A DNA stretch of 64,000 nt from Bacillota bacterium (GCA_023390115.1 JAEWDM010000004.1:57743-121742), one strand, 5' to 3'. Positions 51,014 to 60,508 are shown, counted from the first letter of the stretch. Numbers and translations are program-made. The notes: generated from the sequence alone by a model not told the origin.

Positions 51014-51778
51014 TTACAGCTCTGTCAGTATCTCCGGCGCTCCATGCGTAATAGCAATTGTATTCTCATAATGCGCGGATAAACTGCCGTCTGCAGTTAC
51101 AACAGTCCACTTATTGTCAAGCAGCCTAACAAAATAATCACCTGCATTTACCATAGGCTCCACAGCAATTGTCATTCCGGCCTGAAGCCGCGGCCCTCTT
51201 TCACGGGTACGGTAATTAGGTATTTGAGGAGCCTCATGCATTTCAGTCCCTATTCCGTGGCCTACATACTCACGTACAACTGAAAATCCGTTCTTCTCAA
51301 CATACTCCTGCACAGCGGAGGATATATCTACTATCCTGTTTCCGTGCACCGCATTTTTAATTCCCTCATAAAAGCTCTGCCTTGTAACCTCAATCAGCTT
51401 TTCTGCCTCAGGGGAAACCCTTCCCACAGGAATAGTCCTGGCGGCATCCGCATGATAGCCGTTAAGATATACGCCTATGTCCACACTTATAATATCTCCA
51501 TTTTTTAACTCTCTTAAACCCGGAATACCATGCACAACTTCACTATTTACCGATGCACATATGCTCGCCGGATAATCTATAGAACCGGGAAGTCCCTTAT
51601 ATCCTTTAAAGGAAGGCGTAGCACCATTTTTTTTAATGAGCTCCTCCACAATCCTATCCAAATCAAGAGTTGTTATTCCCGGGCACACCGACTCTTTAAC
51701 CTTTTGGTGGACTGCCGCCAGGACTTCTCCCGATCTTCTCATTAATTCTATTTCACTTTTTGACTTTATTAAAATCAT
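51014..51778 (-). CDS. map: Methionine aminopeptidase
   Basis: The 254-residue type I enzyme removes the initiator methionine. The five metal ligands are in SVDIGVYLNGYHADAA, VREYVGHGIGTEMHEAP and the Glu segments MTIAVEPMV and HYENTIAIT. The ribosome binding site AGGAG is near the ATG. It lies between adk and the KOW gene. Confidence 0.97.
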   Translation of the reverse strand: MILIKSKSEIELMRRSGEVLAAVHQKVKESVCPGITTLDLDRIVEELIKKNGATPSFKGYKGLPGSIDYPASICASVNSEVVHGIPGLRELKNGDIISVDIGVYLNGYHADAARTIPVGRVSPEAEKLIEVTRQSFYEGIKNAVHGNRIVDISSAVQEYVEKNGFSVVREYVGHGIGTEMHEAPQIPNYRTRERGPRLQAGMTIAVEPMVNAGDYFVRLLDNKWTVVTADGSLSAHYENTIAITHGAPEILTEL

Positions 51779-51827
51779 TCTACTGCTCCTACTAAGCGTT
51801 AAATACAGCTCATTACATTTACTAGTG

Positions 51828-52472
51828 TTATGCTCCTAATCTTCTCAACATTTCTCTGGATGTATCCTCAATTTTATCTTTTCCCTCTATTGTTATAACC
51901 TTGCCCTTCGGGGTATAATATTGTATGAGCGGCTCAGTCTGCGAATGGTATGTTTTAAGTCTATTGATAACAGTTTCCTCACTGTCGTCATCCCTTTGTA
52001 TGAGAGCTGCATTGCAGTTGTCGCATATCCCTTCGGTCTTAGGCACATTATAATGTATGTGATAAGTCATGCTGCAGCCTGTGCATACTCTTCTTCCCGA
52101 CAATCTCTTTATTATCTCTTCATCAGGCACATGAATATTTAAAACAGCATCTATGCCCATGCCCAGCTCTTTTAAAGCATTGTCAAGATATTCAGCCTGT
52201 GGTATTGTCCTTGGAAAACCATCCAGAATAAACCCGTTTTTACAATCAGCCTGATGTATTCTGTCTTTAACAATTCCTACAGTAACCTCGTCGGGAACAA
52301 GAAGCCCCTTATCAATATATTCCTTTGCCTTTTTCCCCAGCTCAGTACCATTCTTTATATTGCTTCTGAAAATATCTCCTGTAGATATATGAGGAATACC
52401 AAATTTATCAGCCAGCACAATGGCCTGAGTACCTTTGCCCGCTCCAGGAGCACCTAACAATATAATTTTCAT
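51828..52472 (-). CDS. adk: Adenylate kinase (zinc LID form)
   Basis: The 214-residue enzyme balances AMP, ADP and ATP. The P-loop is LGAPGAGKGTQA and the DGFPRTIPQAEYL motif follows. The LID has four cysteines (CTGCSMTYH and CDNC) that bind zinc, as usual in Gram-positive bacteria. It follows secY by 93 bases. Confidence 0.97.
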   Translation of the reverse strand: MKIILLGAPGAGKGTQAIVLADKFGIPHISTGDIFRSNIKNGTELGKKAKEYIDKGLLVPDEVTVGIVKDRIHQADCKNGFILDGFPRTIPQAEYLDNALKELGMGIDAVLNIHVPDEEIIKRLSGRRVCTGCSMTYHIHYNVPKTEGICDNCNAALIQRDDDSEETVINRLKTYHSQTEPLIQYYTPKGKVITIEGKDKIEDTSREMLRRLGA

Positions 52473-52565
52473 AACCTTTCCCCCTCTGCACTAACTTACA
52501 GACCCACAGTTATTGGCTATTGTCCTTCAACAGCCAACAACATAGGGATCAACACTTAAATTCTT

Positions 52566-53858
52566 CTATTCAAGGAATCCCTTGTAATGTCTCATCAACA
52601 TCTGAGATTCAATTTGCTTTACAGTATCCAATGCCACTCCGACAAGAATCAGCAGAGCTGTCCCTCCAAAAAACAACCCGCTTATATCAAATATTGCTCC
52701 AAGTATAACAGGGAAAATTGTTATCAAAGCAAGGAACAATCCGCCAAACCAGGTTATTCTGTTCAGCACCTTTGAAATATAATCTGACGTAGGCTTTCCG
52801 GGCCTTATACCCGGTATGAATCCACCATTTTTTTTCATATTATTTGCAATTTCAATTGGATTAAACTGTATAACGGTATAGAAAAATGTAAAAAACATAA
52901 TAAGCAGTGCGTATATTATCGAGTACCATATGCTGTCCGTTGAATTCTTAAGCCATAAGACAAACCAATTTGTCGAGTTAGGCGCAAAAAATGTAACCAT
53001 CTGAGATGGAAACATGGTAATAGACATAGCAAATATTATGGGTATTACTCCCGCCAAATTAACCTTTATAGGAATATGCGTGCTCTGTCCTCCGTAGACC
53101 TTCCTGCCTACAACTCTTTTTGCATATTGCACAGGTATTCTTCTTTCAGCCTGGTTTACCCATATAACAAGGGATACTACGGCTATGAAAACAAGCACTA
53201 TTCCGATTATTGCCAATATGCCTATTATACCCGATCCGAGCTGTCCGCCTGTATAATAATTCACCAGAGTCATAGCTGCCGAAGGTCCTCCGGAAACTAT
53301 GCCCGCAAAGATTATAAGCGATATTCCATTTCCAATTCCGTATTCTGTAATCTGCTCACCCAGCCACATAAGAAATGCAGTTCCGGCAGTAAAGGTAAGA
53401 GTAATGGTGATAAATGTAAGCCAGTTTCTTCCTCCCACTACAGCACCACCTAAGCCTATAAACAATCCTACTGCCTGTATGAATCCTAAAACCACCGTAC
53501 CATATCTTACGTATTGAGCAATAATTTTTCTGCCTTCTTCCCCTTCCTTTTGAAGCTGCTCAAGCTTAGGGATGGCTACAGTTAAAAGCTGCATAATAAT
53601 TGATGAATTAATGTATGGGGTTATACTCATTGCAAAAATAGTTGCTAGTTTAAAGGCACCGCCTGTTACTATATCAAACATACCGAATAGCGACCCGCCG
53701 GATTCAACCAATTTCTTAAATTCACTTGCATCCAGAAAAGGAACGGGTATATGAGACCCAATTCTGTATACGATAAGCATTGCCACCGTAAACAGAATTT
53801 TCCTTCTCAAATCAGGAATTTTCCAGGCATTTCTCAGTGTCTCAAACATGCCTCCCAT
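52566..53858 (-). CDS. secY: Protein translocase subunit SecY
   Basis: SecY is the channel of the Sec translocon. The 430-residue protein has ten membrane helices and the conserved start FETLRNAWKIPDLRRKI. The cytoplasmic loop signatures include RRIPVQYAKR and PGIRPGKPT. The start at 53858 is chosen for GAGGTGG at suitable spacing; it lies one base from the rplO stop. Confidence 0.97.
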   Translation of the reverse strand: MGGMFETLRNAWKIPDLRRKILFTVAMLIVYRIGSHIPVPFLDASEFKKLVESGGSLFGMFDIVTGGAFKLATIFAMSITPYINSSIIMQLLTVAIPKLEQLQKEGEEGRKIIAQYVRYGTVVLGFIQAVGLFIGLGGAVVGGRNWLTFITITLTFTAGTAFLMWLGEQITEYGIGNGISLIIFAGIVSGGPSAAMTLVNYYTGGQLGSGIIGILAIIGIVLVFIAVVSLVIWVNQAERRIPVQYAKRVVGRKVYGGQSTHIPIKVNLAGVIPIIFAMSITMFPSQMVTFFAPNSTNWFVLWLKNSTDSIWYSIIYALLIMFFTFFYTVIQFNPIEIANNMKKNGGFIPGIRPGKPTSDYISKVLNRITWFGGLFLALITIFPVILGAIFDISGLFFGGTALLILVGVALDTVKQIESQMLMRHYKGFLE

Positions 53859-53859
53859 A

Positions 53860-54303
53860 CTATACCACCTCGACCTTTCCTCCCGCAGCCTCAATTTTTT
53901 CTGAAGCTGTCTTTGTGAATTTTGCAGCTTGAACTGTCAATTTTTTTGTTAACTCACCATTTCCTAAAATAACAATCCCATCATGCAGCTTCTTTATGAT
54001 TCCCTTTTCCATTATCATGTCCTGAGTGACAACCTGATTGTCTTCAAAAACATTCAATTGAGAAACCTTAACCTCCGCATAGACAGTTGCAAATTCTTTG
54101 TTATTAAATCCTCTTTTGGGTATTCTCATGTAAAGAGGCATCTGTCCGCCTTCAAAACCAGGCCTTACACCTCCGCCAGCCCTTGCATTCTGCCCCTTAT
54201 GACCTTTTCCCGCTGTCTTTCCGTTGCCGGAACCTGGGCCTCTGCCTTTTCTCTTAGGTTCTGTTTTTGCACCTACTGAAGGCTTTAATTCAAACAGTTT
54301 CAT
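53860..54303 (-). CDS. rplO: 50S ribosomal protein L15
   Basis: The 147-residue uL15 has the glycine-rich RGPGSGNGKTAGKGHKGQNA start and RIPKRGFNN. It is a late-assembly protein of the 50S. It starts three bases after rpmD. Confidence 0.98.
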   Translation of the reverse strand: MKLFELKPSVGAKTEPKRKGRGPGSGNGKTAGKGHKGQNARAGGGVRPGFEGGQMPLYMRIPKRGFNNKEFATVYAEVKVSQLNVFEDNQVVTQDMIMEKGIIKKLHDGIVILGNGELTKKLTVQAAKFTKTASEKIEAAGGKVEVV

Positions 54304-54306
54304 GGA

Positions 54307-54498
54307 TTACACCTCCTTCTGAATCTCCTCAACCGATATCAGGTGAGAAACCTTATTTATCATACCCCTAATCTGGGGGTTATCATTGTGCTCTACAACA
54401 CTTCTTATCTTTTTGAGGCCAAGAGCTCTGACTGTAGCTGCCTGTTTTTCTCTGGCCTTGTTAATTCCCCTTACAAGAGTTATTTTTAGCTTTGCCAT
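54307..54498 (-). CDS. rpmD: 50S ribosomal protein L30
   Basis: The 63-residue uL30 starts MAKLKITLVRG and contains LGLKKIRSVVEHNDNPQIRG. Its length is normal for bacteria. It lies between rpsE and rplO. Confidence 0.98.
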   Translation of the reverse strand: MAKLKITLVRGINKAREKQAATVRALGLKKIRSVVEHNDNPQIRGMINKVSHLISVEEIQKEV

Positions 54499-54509
54499 GA
54501 TACGCCCTC

Positions 54510-55019
54510 CTAAGCCTTTACTTCTTCTACAGTTTTACCGCGAAGCTTTGCAATCTCTTCAGCCGTCCTGAGCTGTGCAAGACCGTTTATAGTCGCATTC
54601 ACCATATTTATAGGGTTATTTGAGCGCAGAGACTTTGTTCTTATATCACGTATTCCCGCCAGTTCAAGTACAGCTCTGACAGGACCACCTGCGATAACTC
54701 CCGTACCTTCGCCTGCAGGCTTAAGTAAAACTCTGCCCGCACCATATTCACCGATAGATTCATGAGGAATAGTAGTTTCTACAAGTGGAACCCTTATAAG
54801 ATTCTTTTTGGCGTCTTCTATTCCCTTTCTGATTGCATCGGGAATTTCAGCAGCCTTTCCCATTCCGCTCCCTACATAACCATTCTCGTCTCCAACTACC
54901 ACCAGTGCGCTGAAACGAAAATTCCTACCACCTTTAACAACCTTGGTTACACGCCCTATATTCACAACCTTTTCTTTTAAATCCAATGTGCTGGAATCAA
55001 TACGCTGCAATATCTTCAC
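54510..55019 (-). CDS. rpsE: 30S ribosomal protein S5
   Basis: The 169-residue uS5 has the RNA-binding segment RVTKVVKGGRNFRFSALVVV and the GAGRVLLKPAGEGTGVIAGG loop near the decoding site. It follows rplR by 8 bases. Confidence 0.98.
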   Translation of the reverse strand: MKILQRIDSSTLDLKEKVVNIGRVTKVVKGGRNFRFSALVVVGDENGYVGSGMGKAAEIPDAIRKGIEDAKKNLIRVPLVETTIPHESIGEYGAGRVLLKPAGEGTGVIAGGPVRAVLELAGIRDIRTKSLRSNNPINMVNATINGLAQLRTAEEIAKLRGKTVEEVKA

Positions 55020-55027
55020 TCCTTTCG

Positions 55028-55396
55028 TTAAAATTCTAATCCGGCTTCTCTTGCAGCTTCTGCAAGCTCTTTTACTCTGCCGTGATATATATATCCGCCT
55101 CTATCATATACAATTTTCTTTATTCCTTTATCCAGAGCCTTTTGGGCAATCAGCTTTCCTACCTCTTTTGCCGCCTCCTTGTTTCCTCCATACGTCAATT
55201 TTCCCGTTAATGCGGGATCAATAGTTGAAGCTGAAACAAGAGTAGTCCCGGTTGTATCATCAATAATTTGCGCATACATATGATTCAAGCTCCTGAAAAC
55301 ATTTAATCTCGGACGCTCAGCAGTTCCGCTCAGCTTTTTGCGTACCCTTGCATGTTTTCTCAGCCTTGCCTCGTTTGAATTTGGCTTGTTAATCAT
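55028..55396 (-). CDS. rplR: 50S ribosomal protein L18
   Basis: The 122-residue uL18 binds 5S rRNA. It carries RPRLNVFRSLNHMYAQIIDD and ends YHGRVKELAEAAREAGLEF. It is in the normal place between rplF and rpsE. Confidence 0.98.
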   Translation of the reverse strand: MINKPNSNEARLRKHARVRKKLSGTAERPRLNVFRSLNHMYAQIIDDTTGTTLVSASTIDPALTGKLTYGGNKEAAKEVGKLIAQKALDKGIKKIVYDRGGYIYHGRVKELAEAAREAGLEF

Positions 55397-55412
55397 TTAT
55401 TCTCACTCCCTC

Positions 55413-55964
55413 CTACTTCTTGCCTTTGCCGCCTGTCTTACCTTCCTTACGCCTGATTACTTCAGTCTCATACTTGATACCCTTACCCTTGTATACCTCA
55501 GGCTCACGCTTACCTCTTATTTTAGCCGCAAGCTCGCCTACCGCCTGCTTGTCAATTCCCTTTACGATGACTTTGTTCTGAGCAGGAACCTCAATTGTAA
55601 TGTCTGCAGGCTCTTCCATTTCTACAGGGTGCGAGTATCCCAGTGTAAGGACAAGCTTCTTGCCCTGCTTGGCAGCTCTATATCCAACACCGTTAATATC
55701 AAGCGCCTTCTGGAATCCGTCAGTGACTCCTATAACCATATTGTTTACAAGAGTCCTTGTCAAACCATGCAAAGACTTATGCGTCTTCTCCTCCGAAGGC
55801 CTTTGAACGGTTATATTTCCATTTTCCAATGTTATTATCATATCCTTATGGAGCTGTTTTGTCAAAGTGCCTTTAGGCCCTTTTACAGCAACCAGATTGG
55901 ATTGATCTATTTTTACATCTACTCCCTTAGGAACAGGTATAGGCATTTTACCTATTCTAGACAT
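55413..55964 (-). CDS. rplF: 50S ribosomal protein L6
   Basis: The 183-residue uL6 has two related domains and starts MSRIGKMPIPVPKGVDV. It contains the C-terminal PEVYKGKGIKYETEVIRRKEG motif. It helps bind elongation factors at the stalk base. The 106 bases between it and rpsH hold nothing obvious. Confidence 0.98.
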   Translation of the reverse strand: MSRIGKMPIPVPKGVDVKIDQSNLVAVKGPKGTLTKQLHKDMIITLENGNITVQRPSEEKTHKSLHGLTRTLVNNMVIGVTDGFQKALDINGVGYRAAKQGKKLVLTLGYSHPVEMEEPADITIEVPAQNKVIVKGIDKQAVGELAAKIRGKREPEVYKGKGIKYETEVIRRKEGKTGGKGKK

Positions 55965-56070
55965 TTTGTAATCCTCCAGTTCTTTAAATTATGAGCAGTC
56001 TGTCTTAAAGGCTGCCCTTTTCAGAAACATATATTAATTTCGTAATTCAATCCGTTGAAACCTTAATTTA

Positions 56071-56469
56071 TTACCAGACGAAAGCGAGCACTTCTCCGCC
56101 TACACCTTCAGATCTTGCCTTTTTATCTGTCATAACTCCCCTTGAAGTGGATATAACCGCTATCCCCAATCCACCAAGCACCTTGGGTATCTCATCCTTG
56201 CCGGCATACACTCTTAAGCCCGGCTTACTAATCCTCTTAATACCCGTTATTACGTTCCGCTTGTTTGCCGTATATTTCAAGTTTACTCTTATTATGCCCT
56301 GCTTACCATCCTTAATTTCTTCTATCCCTCTTATATATCCTTCTTCTAATAAAATATTTGCAACTGACCTCTTCATATTAGAAGCTGGTATATCTACAGA
56401 TTCGTGTTTTGCAGAACTAGCATTTCTTATTCTGGTCAACATATCAGCTATTGCATCTGTGATTTGCAT
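56071..56469 (-). CDS. rpsH: 30S ribosomal protein S8
   Basis: The 132-residue uS8 starts TDAIADMLTRIRNAS and ends with the conserved STSRGVMTDKKAR and GGEVLAFVW. It binds the central domain of 16S rRNA. It follows rpsN by 28 bases. Confidence 0.98.
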   Translation of the reverse strand: MQITDAIADMLTRIRNASSAKHESVDIPASNMKRSVANILLEEGYIRGIEEIKDGKQGIIRVNLKYTANKRNVITGIKRISKPGLRVYAGKDEIPKVLGGLGIAVISTSRGVMTDKKARSEGVGGEVLAFVW

Positions 56470-56497
56470 ATGTCTAACCTCCTTCCAGTAAATTCTA

Positions 56498-56683
56498 TTA
56501 CCAACTTGCTTTCTTTACGCCAGGTATCTGGCCTTTATAAGCCAATTCCCTAAAGCACAAACGGCATATCCCGAACTTCCTGATATAAGCATGGGGTCTG
56601 CCACACAGCTTACACCTGTTATACGCTCTGGTAGTAAACTTTTGCTGTCTTTTCTGTTTTAAAATCATTGCTTTCTTCGCCAC
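56498..56683 (-). CDS. rpsN: 30S ribosomal protein S14, zinc-binding type
   Basis: The 61-residue uS14 has a zinc ribbon made by CKLCGRPH and CRLCFRELA. This short form is the type used when zinc is present. It lies between rplE and rpsH. Confidence 0.98.
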   Translation of the reverse strand: MAKKAMILKQKRQQKFTTRAYNRCKLCGRPHAYIRKFGICRLCFRELAYKGQIPGVKKASW

Positions 56684-56697
56684 GGATAAATCCCTCC

Positions 56698-57240
56698 TTA
56701 ACTCCGGCTAAACGGCATACCGAGAAGCTTTAGAAGCTCTTTCGCTTCTTCATCTGTTTTTGCTGTGGTAACAAATATAATATCCATTCCTCTTACTTTA
56801 TCTACCTTGTCATATTCTATTTCAGGAAAAATAACCTGCTCTTTTATTCCTAAAGAATAGTTGCCTCTTCCATCAAAAGAATTGTTTGAAACTCCCCTGA
56901 AGTCTCTAACCTTGGGCAATGCAATATTAAAAAATTTGTCTGCAAACTCGTACATTCTTTCTCCACGCAAAGTCACCTTGCATCCTATATTCATTCCCTG
57001 CCTGAGCTTAAACGCTGCCACAGATTTTTTAGCCTTTGTCACTATAGGCTTTTGCCCTGTTATTGAAGTAAGGTCACTAACTGCCGAATCCATAGCCTTG
57101 GGATTTTCTTTTACTTCCCCTACACCCATATTGATAACTATCTTTTCCAATTTGGGCACCTGCATGGTGCTTGCATATTTAAATTTGGCTTTTAATGCCT
57201 CTATGACCTCACTTGTGTATCTGTCTTTCAATCTAGCCAT
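56698..57240 (-). CDS. rplE: 50S ribosomal protein L5
   Basis: The 180-residue uL5 binds 5S rRNA and contacts the P-site tRNA. It carries VPKLEKIVINMGVGE and ends TDEEAKELLKLLGMPF. It follows rplX by 31 bases. Confidence 0.98.
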   Translation of the reverse strand: MARLKDRYTSEVIEALKAKFKYASTMQVPKLEKIVINMGVGEVKENPKAMDSAVSDLTSITGQKPIVTKAKKSVAAFKLRQGMNIGCKVTLRGERMYEFADKFFNIALPKVRDFRGVSNNSFDGRGNYSLGIKEQVIFPEIEYDKVDKVRGMDIIFVTTAKTDEEAKELLKLLGMPFSRS

Positions 57241-57271
57241 CTTAAAAAGCTACCTCCTTTCAAAAAGAGTC

Positions 57272-57622
57272 CTATTTATCATCTTTCGCTTCCTTAATAA
57301 TGTCAATAATTTCACTGCACTTTTTGCATATCCTTGCTTTCTGCCCATTATCAAGGACTCTTTTTCCTATCTTTGTAGGCGTTCCGCACCTTTCACAAAC
57401 AAGCATAACCTTTGCACTATTTATAGGAGACTCCTGATGAATTATTCCTCCCTGCTGATATCTGTTTCTGGGCTTAACATGCTTTGTAGACATATTTACG
57501 CCTTCTATCAAAACCATTGAGTCATCAGGAATAACTCTTAGTACCTTTCCCTTTTTTCCTTTGTCTTTACCGGAAAGGACATAAACCGTATCACCCTTTT
57601 TAACGTGAACCTTATTAGCCAC
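57272..57622 (-). CDS. rplX: 50S ribosomal protein L24
   Basis: The 116-residue uL24 has an N-terminal KOW motif (VKKGDTVYVLSGKDKGKKGK) and the C-terminal CERCGTPTKIG, then CKKC, a zinc-finger-like Cys4. It initiates 50S assembly. Confidence 0.98.
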   Translation of the reverse strand: MANKVHVKKGDTVYVLSGKDKGKKGKVLRVIPDDSMVLIEGVNMSTKHVKPRNRYQQGGIIHQESPINSAKVMLVCERCGTPTKIGKRVLDNGQKARICKKCSEIIDIIKEAKDDK

Positions 57623-57656
57623 TTAAGCCACTCCTTTCTTTATGAAGACCCTTCCC

Positions 57657-58025
57657 TTATAATACTTCCGGCGCAAGAGACAGTATCTTCATAAATTCCT
57701 TATCTCTCAATTCTCTGGCAACAGGCCCGAAAATACGTGTACCTCTGGGATTATTGTCTTCCTTTATTATAACTGCCGCATTTTCATCAAACTTTATATA
57801 TGAACCGTCCTGACGTCTAACACCTCTTTTGGTTCTTACGATAACACATTTCACTACGTCGCCCTTTTTTACAACACCACCGGGTGTTGCATTTTTGACC
57901 GAAGCAACAATTATATCGCCTATGTTTGCATACTTTCTCCATGAGCCTCCAAGAACCTTTATGCACATTATTTCTTTAGCTCCTGTGTTATCAGCAACCT
58001 TAAGCCTTGACTGTACCTGAATCAT
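57657..58025 (-). CDS. rplN: 50S ribosomal protein L14
   Basis: The 122-residue uL14 starts MIQVQSRLKVADNTGAKEI and ends in the EFMKILSLAPEVL tail. The start at 58025 has GGAGG upstream, so the ATG two codons earlier is not used. Confidence 0.98.
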   Translation of the reverse strand: MIQVQSRLKVADNTGAKEIMCIKVLGGSWRKYANIGDIIVASVKNATPGGVVKKGDVVKCVIVRTKRGVRRQDGSYIKFDENAAVIIKEDNNPRGTRIFGPVARELRDKEFMKILSLAPEVL

Positions 58026-58059
58026 TTCCAAACCTCCTTTCGATTATTACCTCTTAAGG

Positions 58060-58317
58060 CTATTGCACCTTTTCAACAACTTCAACCAGTCTCCATCTCT
58101 TTTCTTTACTTAAGGGACGAGTCTCCATAACTTTAACCTTGTCACCTATCTGACACTCATTATTCTCATCATGCGCTTTCAGCTTATACGTCCTTTTAAC
58201 GATTTTACCGTATAAGGGATGCTTAACGCTATTTTCTATGGCAACAACAATTGTTTTATCCATTTTATTGCTTACAACCTTGCCAACTCTCGTTTTACGC
58301 AAATTTCTTTGTTCCAT
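58060..58317 (-). CDS. rpsQ: 30S ribosomal protein S17
   Basis: The 85-residue uS17 is an OB-fold protein with VGKVVSNKMDKTIVVAIE and the VMETRPLSKEKRWRL motif. It follows rpmC by 31 bases. Confidence 0.98.
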   Translation of the reverse strand: MEQRNLRKTRVGKVVSNKMDKTIVVAIENSVKHPLYGKIVKRTYKLKAHDENNECQIGDKVKVMETRPLSKEKRWRLVEVVEKVQ

Positions 58318-58348
58318 TTAAGATTACCTCCTTCCAGGCTGACTAACC

Positions 58349-58546
58349 TTAAGTCCCCTTCAATTCCCTTTCCTTCATTATGGTCCTTACACGGGCAATT
58401 GATTTCTTTACATCCTTTAACTTCATGGGGTTTTCAAGCTGGTTCGTAGCAAGCTGAAATCTTAACTTAAAAAGCTCAGATTTTAATTCACCTAACTCCT
58501 TTTGCAATTCACTCTGTGATTTTTCTCTGATTTCACTAGCTTTCAT
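58349..58546 (-). CDS. rpmC: 50S ribosomal protein L29
   Basis: The uL29 of about 65 residues starts MKASEIREKSQSELQKEL and carries the LKSELFKLRFQLATNQLENP core near the tunnel exit. The ATG at 58546 overlaps the end of rplP. A GTG four codons earlier is an alternative start. Confidence 0.96.
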   Translation of the reverse strand: MKASEIREKSQSELQKELGELKSELFKLRFQLATNQLENPMKLKDVKKSIARVRTIMKERELKGT

Positions 58547-58973
58547 TTGCTTCACCACCCATTTCCTGATCGCGAGTTACAAATTTACATTTAACAGGAA
58601 GCTTATGCATAGCAAGCCTTAATGCTTCTCTGGCTGTTTCTTCAGGAACACCCGCAATTTCAAATAATATCCTGCCTGGCTTTACTACAGCTACCCAATA
58701 TTCCGGAGACCCCTTTCCGCTACCCATACGGGTCTCAGCAGGCTTTTGCGTTACCGGTTTATCAGGGAATATTTTTATCCAAACCTTGCCGCCTCTTCTT
58801 ATAAAACGTGTCATAGCTATTCTGGCAGCCTCAATCTGATTGCTTGTTATCCAAGCGGGCTCAGTAGCCTGCAAGCCGAACTCTCCGTTTGCAACAACAT
58901 TTCCCCTTGTCGCAACACCTTTCATTCTGCCCCTCTGAACCTTTCTGCGCTTTACTCTTTTAGGCATCAACAT
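58536..58973 (-). CDS. rplP: 50S ribosomal protein L16
   Basis: The 145-residue uL16 begins MLMPKRVKRRKVQRGRMKG and contains GLQATEPAWITSNQIEAAR. It organises the A-site region of the 50S. The start overlaps the rpsC stop by one base, and its last codons overlap rpmC. Confidence 0.98.
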   Translation of the reverse strand: MLMPKRVKRRKVQRGRMKGVATRGNVVANGEFGLQATEPAWITSNQIEAARIAMTRFIRRGGKVWIKIFPDKPVTQKPAETRMGSGKGSPEYWVAVVKPGRILFEIAGVPEETAREALRLAMHKLPVKCKFVTRDQEMGGEANES

Positions 58974-59641
58974 TATGCTTCTCCTCCTTCCGCTCTTTTT
59001 TGCTTCTTAACAGCCGGAAGAACTTCTCCTTTATAAATCCATACCTTTACGCCTATTTTGCCATAGGTAGTATCGGCTTCTGCAAAACCATAATCTATGT
59101 CAGCCCTCAGTGTCTGCAAAGGAATAGTTCCTTCATGATAATGCTCTGTTCTCGCAATTTCGGCACCTCCCAGACGGCCCGAAACACTAGTCTTTATACC
59201 CTTTGCTCCAAGCTTCATTGCCCTGGTCATGGACTGCTTCATTGCTCTTCTGAATGATATCCTTTTTTCAAGCTGCGACGCTATGTTCTCAGCAACCAGC
59301 TGGGCTTCCACCTCAGGCGATTTTATTTCGGTAATGTTAATGAGAACGCCCTTTTGAGTCATTTTTTCAAGCTCTTTTCTTATTTCCTCAATACCCGTAC
59401 CGCCCTTGCCTATTACTAATCCTGGCTTTGCTGTATTGATATTAACCTTTACCTTATTTGCAGCTCTCTCTATTTCAATTCTGGATATACCTGAAATATA
59501 AAGCTTTTTCTTTATATATTTTCTTATTTTAACGTCTTCCACCAGCAGCTCGCTAAAATTTTTATCGTTGGCATACCATTTGGTATCCCAATCCTTAATT
59601 ATGCCGATTCTTAACCCATGCGGATTTACTTTTTGGCCCAT
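58973..59641 (-). CDS. rpsC: 30S ribosomal protein S3
   Basis: The 222-residue uS3 starts MGQKVNPHGLRIGIIKDWD and has a KH domain with GLVIGKGGTGIEEIR. It forms part of the mRNA entry channel. It follows rplV by 19 bases. Confidence 0.98.
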   Translation of the reverse strand: MGQKVNPHGLRIGIIKDWDTKWYANDKNFSELLVEDVKIRKYIKKKLYISGISRIEIERAANKVKVNINTAKPGLVIGKGGTGIEEIRKELEKMTQKGVLINITEIKSPEVEAQLVAENIASQLEKRISFRRAMKQSMTRAMKLGAKGIKTSVSGRLGGAEIARTEHYHEGTIPLQTLRADIDYGFAEADTTYGKIGVKVWIYKGEVLPAVKKQKRAEGGEA

Positions 59642-59660
59642 TGCTCAACCTCCTTTTCTT

Positions 59661-60137
59661 TTACTTTTTTTCCTTTAACACCAGTGTAATATGGCTGGTT
59701 CTTTTTCTTATTCTGTTAGCCCGTCCCTGTGCCCTGGGCATTATTCTTTTTAATGTAGGCCCTTGATTGGCATAGGCCTCCGATACGTAAAGCACATCCC
59801 TGTCCAGTCCGTTATTGTTTAAGGCATTGGATTCCGCAGATTTAAGAAGCTTGTACAAAATCTCTGAAGCAGCTTTAGGAGTATGCTTTACTATGCCGTA
59901 TGCCTCCTCAAGATTTTTGCCCTTTATTAAATCCATAACGATTTTTACTTTTCTTGATGAAATACGTGCATATTTAAGTATTGCCTTACCTTCATCTTTT
60001 CCAATACCCAATGCTTTTCTCTCCTTTTTTGTGAGCAAAGCAGGCTTATTGTATCTTCTATGTTCAGAGTTATATGCCTCTAATATTTTATCCTTGTTTT
60101 TAAGAAGCTCTTCTTTAGATAAAACCTTCTTTTCCAA
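59661..60137 (-). CDS. rplV: 50S ribosomal protein L22 with N-terminal extension
   Basis: The uL22 core begins near residue 50 (AILKYARISSRKVKIVMDLI) and ends TSHITLVLKEKK. Before it comes a charged extension of about 48 residues (KVLSKEELLKNKDKILEAYN and following) that common L22 proteins of about 110 residues lack. The ATG at 60137 has GGAGG upstream, so the extension is translated. It may lie on the ribosome surface. Confidence 0.95.
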   Translation of the reverse strand: MEKKVLSKEELLKNKDKILEAYNSEHRRYNKPALLTKKERKALGIGKDEGKAILKYARISSRKVKIVMDLIKGKNLEEAYGIVKHTPKAASEILYKLLKSAESNALNNNGLDRDVLYVSEAYANQGPTLKRIMPRAQGRANRIRKRTSHITLVLKEKK

Positions 60138-60223
60138 ATGGATTTCCTCCTTTCATCGCCCTCATCTCTGTTATGACAGCTTACTTCACTATTAACCGGA
60201 ATAAGCTGTTTTGCAGGCATTGT

Positions 60224-60508
60224 TTATTTTAACGCAGATGACCTTTCCGTGTGGTGCCCGTGCCCCTTAAATGTTCTTGTAGGAGCAAACTCACCAAGCT
60301 TATGCCCAACCATATCTTCTGTCATGTAAACAGGTACATGCTTTTTTCCGTCATAAACCGCAAGCGTATGTCCAACCATCTGCGGAAAAATTGTTGACGA
60401 TCTGGACCAGGTCTTTAAAACCTTTTTTTCATTTACCTTATTCATATCTTCTATTTTTTTAAGAAGACGCGGATCCACATAAGGACCTTTTTTTACCGAT
60501 CTGCTCAT
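60224..60508 (-). CDS. rpsS: 30S ribosomal protein S19
   Basis: The 94-residue uS19 starts MSRSVKKGPYVDPRLLKKI and ends EFAPTRTFKGHGHH. It sits at the head of the 30S near the A site. The start at 60508 is preferred over an earlier in-frame codon, because it matches the family. Confidence 0.98.
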   Translation of the reverse strand: MSRSVKKGPYVDPRLLKKIEDMNKVNEKKVLKTWSRSSTIFPQMVGHTLAVYDGKKHVPVYMTEDMVGHKLGEFAPTRTFKGHGHHTERSSALK

